Shown here in pieces: positions 18,591 through 23,866 of a stretch of DNA of 23,866 bases. Within the stretch, counting starts at the first letter, position 1. Every line of letters begins with the position of its first letter. A program made the translations under genes and the position numbers. The notes under the pieces were generated by a model. It did not search any database. It saw only the letters and a program-made list of their open reading frames with translations, and was not told the origin of the DNA. This stretch comes from Chara braunii (Eukaryota; Streptophyta; Charophyceae; Charales; Characeae), in NCBI GenBank assembly GCA_003427395.1, contig BFEA01000545.1:178189-202054 (forward strand), in the 5' to 3' direction.

Positions 18591-19385
18591 TAGGTATGAA
18601 AGATGGTTACGAATTCTGATGACACTGGAGACAGCGACATTGGGACTATAGGTTGAGGACTACTTGTGGGATCTGATTTCATCTGCCTCTGGAGATGTAC
18701 TTGACATTGTGAGATCGATATCTGAGACATTGTGGAACATTGTATTCGTGACATTTCGGACTTTCGCCATCTCTGACATTTCAAGATACTATCTTTGGAA
18801 ACATCGAGTTGACGTCATCTTCCCTCTCCTCCTCCCTTCGTCTCTCTCCTCCCTCCATTCGTCTGTGGATGATCTCAGACCCTAGCCTTTCGTCTATGTC
18901 CAAGGTCAGGGCTTTCACACCCCTGATGAATGATTGAGTGTTCGATAGCAGTCCGAGTCAGGTCAGAGTCAGTCCATGTATCAAAAGTCTTCCACTGTAT
19001 TTGTATTTACTCTGTATTATCTGGTCGTACAGGAAATCCCTCTTGCAGTTACCATTTTCCAAACTGCGCGTACTCTCATCTGAGTAATTCCGAATATTTT
19101 TTATTTTTTTTCGGAATTCTTTCAACAGATGATCATTTGCAGTCTGAAAGTTCAAAATGTTTTTTCTCATTGGTAATTTCGCACTTTCGGGGGAATTGGG
19201 AGGCCTACTGAACTTGCAAACGAGTATTTTTTTTTTTCTTTCTCTCGAATTTTTTGCAAAGTTCAAACTTTTCTTTTTGATTAGTGGCTCCTTATCTGGG
19301 TGATTTATCCCACCCACCCCTTCCCACTTATGTCGTGGCCCCCTCTGGTCATATCTACTCTACCTATCTCTAGGTACCCCCTGCG
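18591..19385. other. Non-coding stretch with GACATT words and T-loop hairpins
   Basis: Between 18610 and 18790, GACATT(G/T) or GACACT words recur about seven times at irregular spacing. Behind them lie CT-rich sequence (18820-18865) and two hairpins with T-rich loops: TCATCTG plus AATTCCGAA with its complement (19076-19132) and GAACTTGCAAA/TTTGCAAAGTTC (19210-19264). No gene is recognised. It may be the rest of element A's LTR or the lost 5' end of element B. Confidence 0.55.
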
Positions 19386-19402
19386 GTGGCATTGGTGAGT
19401 TG

Positions 19403-19510
19403 CCACGTCAGCAGGCCACATCAGCAGACCACGTCAGCACGACACGTCAGCCGACAGCCACGCCATGTCAGCCACGCCATGTCAGCAGCCGAACAGTGCC
19501 ACGTCAGCAG
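19403..19510. repeat. Seven copies of a CCACGTCAGCAG box
   Basis: Copies start at 19403, 19416, 19429, 19442, 19463, 19477 and 19499; the first four are spaced exactly 13 bp. Several keep ACGTCA, the core of plant bZIP sites, and others have CATGTCA or CACATCA. The cluster ends 44 bases before the element B gag start. It could be a regulatory cluster or a simple minisatellite; the sequence alone does not decide. Confidence 0.8.
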
Positions 19511-19553
19511 TCCTACGGCCTGGTCTATGCTCACGTGCTTACAAACAGCCGAC

Positions 19554-21073
19554 ATGGATCAGAAGTCCGGGGAAACGGTCGAGGCCCTTCAGGCCCGGAT
19601 GCTGGCTTTGATTACCGAAGCCAAGAGACGGGCGGATGAGGTAGCAGCCGCAAAAAAGAAGAAGGCAGAGGATGCCGAGAAGGCACGTCTGTTGGCAATC
19701 GAACAGCAGCGCCAGCAAGACGAGGCAGCAGCAAAGGCTGCTGATGAAGAACGAAATCAACGAAGCGACAAGATATTCAACGGAGAGCGAGCTTTGCTCA
19801 CAATGGCAGCGGACTGGCGAGCCGAGGCCGAGAATGGTAAGATGGAAGAGAGCAAGATCACTCTACTCCTCTCCCATTTCACGGATTTCCTGGCAACGTG
19901 CATTGCACAGCAGGAGGACATCCACAGCCTCGACGACCCGGTTCAGACGCACAATCAGGCATTTGACCAAGTCAACAGCCGCCTCCAGCAGCTGGAGCAA
20001 TGACCCGTGATGCCAGCTCCTCCAACACCTCCGATCGCCTCAATGCATTGGAGATCGACGTCGGAACCCTCAAGGACGACGCGCAGCTACAGCAAACCAC
20101 CACACAACAACTGGAGCAACGAATCTGTGCTGCCGCCGCCAACCCGAGTTCGGCACCGCGCGAGACGACTCCAAAGTTTGATGGTCAGAAGATATTTTGC
20201 GATTCGACGAAGACGGACCCGATTCCGTGGTTTCGCAAGTTCGAGCTCAAGTTGCAGCTACACCACGTCATCAAGGACAAGCATCAAGCGTACTTATACT
20301 CCCGGTCGGGGGGCGCGTACCAAGCATGGTTGGACAATCTCTTGTCCAAGTAAGGGTTGGTAGCTGCCGACTTGTACACCAAGATCAGATGGGATGATCT
20401 AAAGGCGGTGTGGCATAAGCGGTTCCAAGTAGAGCCGCCAGAGATCAAGGCAATGGACAAATTGCTGACCTTCGAACAAGGCACGCTACCGAGTGTTGAC
20501 TGGATTGCCGAGTACCAACGCTTGACATCCGTCCCAGACATTCAGATGGGCTTCCAGGCCATCAAACACTACTTCATCACGAGGTCGTGTCCGACGTTAG
20601 GCAACGCCTTGACCCACGTCGAGGACACCCTGACGACAACGGTGATGCTTTTTGACAAGGCCGCGCAAATCATTGTCACGAACAAGGAGGCCAAGAACCT
20701 CAACCGTTCGTCTGCGACAGGCCCGAGCAGAGATCAGCATCGACCGAAAGTGGTCGTGGTCGCGGCGGCAACGCCAACCGACCCTTCTAGCGAGGCCGTG
20801 TCTGCCAATGCAAGTGACAGACTCGCAGCCGCCCGGGATGGTGGCCGCCCCGACAAAGGCCGAGGACGCGGCAAGACGAAGACAAACACCACATCTATCC
20901 CTGGGCCCGGCGCAGCAGCTCCAGCCCCATGGACCCACTACGGCCTCTCGGAGCAAGCCTACAAGCAACGCACGAGATTCCACTATTGTCTGTGGTGTAA
21001 CAACGATCTCCACGACACAGTGGGCTTCTCGTCGAAAGGCAAAGGCCGGGAAACTGAGCACTGCCGGGAGTGA
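19554..21073 (+). pseudogene. gag: Element B gag, frameshifted, with damaged zinc knuckle
   Basis: The best start is ATG at 19554 (MDQKSGETVEALQARM); a frame open further upstream only translates the box repeats. The N-terminus is a long charged coiled coil (KKKKAEDAEKARLLAIEQQR). The frame stops at 20001-20003 in an ATGA overlap and continues in another frame with more coiled coil and the gag core (FRKFELKLQLHH, WDDLKAVWHKRFQ, DWIAEYQRLTS), interrupted by TAA at 20351-20353. A basic RG/K-rich linker precedes CLWCNNDLHDTVGF (20987-21028), a CX2CX4HX4C knuckle whose last Cys is Phe. It ends at 21073 overlapping pol. Homologous to element A gag, but with a longer N-terminal coiled coil. Not functional as written. 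Confidence 0.87.
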
Positions 21074-22418
21074 ATCGACGACACTCTCGACGTCTTCGGA
21101 ACCGGTCGCGTCGCGGGTGACCACCCTTCGTTCCAAGGCATATGAGGAAGTCGATAGTCCTTTTCTTCTATATTCTTATGAGGACTATGCTGCCCGGCTC
21201 ATTCCTATGTTGGGTACTCATGCTCAAGGACAACACGTGAGTGCGGCATCTTCCCTGTCCGGCAGCGGCAACTTATCGTCTTCAAGTGGTTCTTCACGGG
21301 ATTCGGCACGTGAGTTCAACATAGAGGTATTGGACTCGCTCACGTCCGAGGATTTCGCATGGCTTCCTCTCCCGATCATGGGCCGTTTGCCGGGACCGCA
21401 ATGCGCAGCATTATGCACTCATATTCACACGTATTTATCCTTCTATGCACCACCAACTTCGCCGAAGGAGGACGAAGCTGCGGTGGGGGACATCCTTGCG
21501 TATGTTACCAGGGTGGCCTGCGAGTTTCGCAATCAGCGGTACGATGACAACAACGCACCGCTCCTCTATGTCCGCATCCAAGTTGGGCAAGTGTCCTGCA
21601 GCGCTTTGCTGGATGGCGGCGTGTCTCGCAATTTCATGAGCCAAGCCTTTATGCAAAGGGATGGCCTTGGCGCACAAGTTCGGAGGAAGGCAAACCCGAT
21701 GACGATCAAGTTGGCGGACGGAAGGACGCAGCAACTTCTCGACCGCTACATCGAGGTCGTACCGGTGTATTGCACACCTCATGCATGCGAACCGGTGGCG
21801 TTCGACATTTTGAACACGGACTTCGACATTATTTTGGGAATGCCTTGGCTTGCAAGTGCGGATCACACGGTCAACTTCCACCGGCGGACTCTTACCGTTC
21901 GGGACGCCTTCGGCGCCGAAATGCCGTGTACTATTCCTCTTCCGCACCCTTCGATTCGGTGCCAGGTGGTGATGGCCAAGTCATTCCGGGCTACTTGCGC
22001 TTACGAGCAGCCCGACGAGATAGGCCTATGTTTCCTACGGACCGTCGCAGTAGCTAACTCTTCACCCACGGACTTGTCTTCGGACCCCCGTGTGGTGCGG
22101 TTGCTTGATGAGTTCGCCGACATCTTCGAGTCACCTACCGGTGTGGTGCCGGATCGGTCGGTCTCTCACGAGATCATTCTTGAGGCCGGTGTCGTGCCAC
22201 CGAAAGGTTGCATTTATTGCATGCGCGAGGAGGAGCTTCCGGTCCTCCGCGCGCAACTCAAAGACTTGTTGGACAGGGGCTGGATCCGCCCTAGTAGCTC
22301 CCCATATGGAGCACCAGTTCTCTTCGTGCGGAAGAAGAACAAGGATCGACAATTGTGGATCGACTACTGCAAGCGTCAAGAATGTGGGGCCTCTTCCTTG
22401 TATCGACGATCTTCTTGA
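21034..22418 (+). pseudogene. pol: Element B pol: protease and start of RT
   Basis: The pol frame overlaps the gag end (KLSTAGSE) and is open to 22418, the longest intact frame here. The protease has LLYVRIQVGQVSCSALL then DGGVSRNFMS (Asp at 21612-21614) and FDIILGMPWL. The residue after the Asp is Gly, where active retropepsins have Thr or Ser. After a linker come the RT N-terminal blocks: EFADIFESPTGVVPDR, RGWIRPSSSPYGAPVLFVRKK and WIDYC at about 22355-22370, where a small deletion shifts the frame. Same architecture as element A, and it fills the segment deleted there behind IPLP. Confidence 0.9.
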
Positions 22419-22900
22419 GCGATTGGAATATCATCAGATTTCGATCAGGCCGAACGATCGCTACAGATCCGCGTTCAAGACACGGTACGGGCATTTTGAG
22501 TGGGTGGTCATGCCTTTTGGCCTCACCAACGCCCCGGCGACCTTTCAAGCGGCAATGACCAACGAGTTCCGTGCGATGTTGGACCGGTTCGTGCTAGTCT
22601 ACTTAGACGACATTCTCGTCTATAGCCGAACATTGGAGGATCATCTTGAGCACCTTCGACGAGTGTTGGAGACGCTCCGCCACGCCAAGCACAAAGCCAA
22701 CCGCGACAAGTGTGAATTTGTCCGGCAAGAGCTGGAATAGTTGGGCCATTTTGTCACACTGGAGGGCATCAGTCCGTTGTCGGACAAGATTCAAGCCATC
22801 CAAGAGTGGCCAGAGCCGCGGAACGTCACGGATGTCCGTTCGTTCCTTGGCCTTGCCGGCTACTACCAACGTTTTATCAAGGGATGCTCGATGATCGCAA
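22372..22900 (+). pseudogene. pol: Element B RT palm, lacking catalytic motif A
   Basis: In the new frame the sequence continues [18 protein letters not shown] and then jumps to YHQISIRPNDR. The [14 protein letters not shown] block present in element A, which holds the first catalytic Asp, is absent (about 39 bases, near 22427). The remaining motifs are good: [24 protein letters not shown] (22600-22611), [10 protein letters not shown] and [16 protein letters not shown] stands at 22738-22740. RT made from this copy could not bind its metal ions properly, whatever the reading frame. Confidence 0.9.
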
Positions 22901-23182
22901 GACCCACCCTCTATGGACGGTTTTCAAGAGGTCGGCAACATCATCTCCCAGTGACGCTACGGCAACAGGCCGACCGAATACTTGGTACACTTTGCGTACT
23001 GCACCCACAAAGTTGACCGTTGGTTGACTCGTGAGGAACTCAAAGCAACAGCTCCAGATGTTCTCGTACGCTACGAACGCAAGATGCAAGGCAAGCCGGT
23101 ATCTTCGGCTCCACGTCGCACCCAAGTACAGGTTCCACCTTCAGATCGTCAGCTTCGCCCTCGACGAGGCTTGACTTCATAA
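22901..23182 (+). pseudogene. pol: Element B chromodomain joined directly to RT
   Basis: Right after the RT connection block (MIAR, about 22905) the sequence switches, with a change of frame, to the chromodomain part that in element A lies behind integrase: [11 protein letters not shown], a TGA at 22952-22954, [37 protein letters not shown], then a basic tail to the stop at 23180-23182. The last part aligns with element A (RWISRADLKATTP). About 1.75 kb coding for RNase H and integrase is missing. The chromodomain call shares the uncertainty of element A's. Confidence 0.8.
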
Positions 23183-23194
23183 GGAGGGGGGGGG
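23181..23194 (+). other. Polypurine tract of element B
   Basis: AAGGAGGGGGGGGG follows the pol stop at once and precedes TGTTACATGC, the LTR start. Same arrangement as element A. Confidence 0.8.
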
Positions 23195-23230
23195 TGTTAC
23201 ATGCTGCGCCTGCAAACGAAGGCCATTTTC

Positions 23231-23445
23231 AGGCCCTGTGTCATTTCAGCCCCAAAGCCTGAAAACAAGGGCCTAAAGGCCCTGTGTCGTTTCAGCCTGA
23301 CAACCTGAAAACAAGGGCCTACAGGCCTTGTGTCGTTTCAGCCTAAAACAGGGCCCTCCAGGCCCTTAGTCTTTTCAGCCTGAAACGGACGGCCATTTTC
23401 AGGCCCTCATACGATCGACTTGCCCTGAAACTTAGGCACCAGACC
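23231..23445. repeat. U3 tandem repeat, five units of 37-46 bp
   Basis: Units begin at AGGCC(C/T)T near 23231, 23277, 23323, 23360 and 23401, and most carry GTGTCGTTTCAGCCTGA and GAAAACAAGGGCC. Unit junctions AGGGCCTAAAGGCCCT are themselves palindromic. U3 repeats of this kind often hold enhancer sites; nothing here proves it. Confidence 0.85.
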
Positions 23446-23563
23446 AAGGTATTAGCACAGGCCATTTTGGGGCTGTTTTCAAGACAACCTTTGTTTGAGC
23501 TGCAACGCCAGGGTGTGGCATGTTTTGGCATTGGCAAGAGCAGCCTCCTGGACGGGCCAGCAC

Positions 23564-23589
23564 TATATAAGACTGGCCCGCCCTGCAGG
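23564..23589 (+). promoter_or_regulatory. TATA box in a hairpin loop, element B LTR
   Basis: TATATAA (23574-23580) sits in the 12-base loop between perfect seven-base arms GGGCCAG (23564-23570) and CTGGCCC (23583-23589). A good TATA box at a plausible place in an LTR. Confidence 0.7.
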
Positions 23590-23791
23590 CTGCAGGTAGT
23601 TCATAGGGACTTCCCAGGCACTTCACGTGCAGTTCAGGAGGCAGGAGGTAGTCTTCAGGATTCGACAGCAGCACTCTGGAGGAGCGCTGCAGTAGTAGTA
23701 GTAGCGTTAGCAGTAGTCTTCAACGTTGGGCGCTATATTAGGAGCTAGAGTAACAGTGGAGAGAGAGAGAGATTGGGCGGAGGCCAAGGAG

Positions 23792-23800
23792 ACTTACCTG
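23792..23800 (-). other. Antisense 5' splice-site consensus, third copy
   Basis: ACTTACCTG, that is CAG|GTAAGT on the minus strand, as at 5922 and 5998. It lies about 20 bases behind a GA run, like the 5922 copy. Confidence 0.35.
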
Positions 23801-23866
23801 CAGCGCCATAGCTCCCGCTCGTCGTCGAGGTACCTGCAGCACAGCGCCATCTTCACAGGTTAGTAC

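Larger units (their letters stand above)
23195..23866 (+). mobile_element. 3' LTR of element B, cut by the window edge
   Basis: It starts TGTTACATGCTGCG. U3 contains a tandem repeat (23231-23445) and a TATA box (23574-23580). Transcription would start near 23605. Behind it come CTTCAGGATTCGACAGCAGC, a GTAGTAGTAGTAG run, a GA run (about 23757-23772), GCGCCATAGCTCCCG and an antisense splice-donor consensus (23792-23800). The order parallels element A's LTR, so the two are distant relatives. No 5' LTR partner is seen. Confidence 0.7.

Noticed and set aside
18610-18650. CTGATGA, possible hammerhead ribozyme core
   Set aside because: The required GAAA box after stem II is absent and no stem III closes the fold.

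Overview
The window looks like eukaryotic, plant-lineage repeat DNA with no intact host gene that I can recognise. Everything that codes recognisably is Ty3/gypsy LTR-retrotransposon sequence, and every copy is broken. The protein style (chromodomain-type pol, CX2CX4HX4C gag, RT blocks close to charophyte elements I remember) suggests a streptophyte alga such as Chara. That is a low-confidence guess, and a search against plant and charophyte genomes would settle it.

Layout. 1-1927 (minus strand): the gag tail and the protease-RT part of one Ty3/gypsy copy, running off the left edge; its gag is cut by an 11-unit, 91-bp satellite (1916-2906) followed by a purine-only microsatellite. 3.1-10.1 kb: non-coding, unusually rich in short perfect inverted repeats, including a tandem array of hairpins at 7164-7755. 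10.1-12.8 kb: pyrimidine-rich, non-coding, with a ~1.43-kb-spaced duplication, a family of AGTCC/GGACT hairpins and a 26-bp minisatellite. 12806-17861 (plus): element A, gag-PR-RT-RNase H-integrase-chromodomain in order but broken by at least five frameshifts and several stops, followed by a polypurine tract (PPT) and a 3' LTR start at 17955. 18.6-19.4 kb: LTR remainder or spacer with T-loop hairpins and a run of CCACGTCAGC boxes. 19554-23182 (plus): element B, a relative of A, with gag, protease and RT, but with RNase H and integrase deleted so that RT runs straight into the chromodomain; PPT and 3' LTR start at 23195, with a TATA box inside the LTR.

The coding parts explain themselves: gag forms particles, protease matures them, RT/RNase H copies the RNA, integrase inserts it, and a chromodomain probably steers insertion to chromatin. 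None of the copies looks autonomous.

The least explained signal is structural. Several unrelated hairpin families keep their loop sequence between copies while both stem arms change together, sometimes through G-U pairs. The best case is the array at 7164-7755: six hairpins, a constant GTTTCYAAGCYG loop, a constant CATT/AATG inner stem, a constant one-base bulge, and a different but complementary outer stem in each. The two LTRs show the same habit around their TATA regions, and the U3 of element A holds a 96-base fold with two mutually exclusive inner hairpins. Either RNA/DNA structure is selected, or quasi-palindrome correction by template switching is active here.
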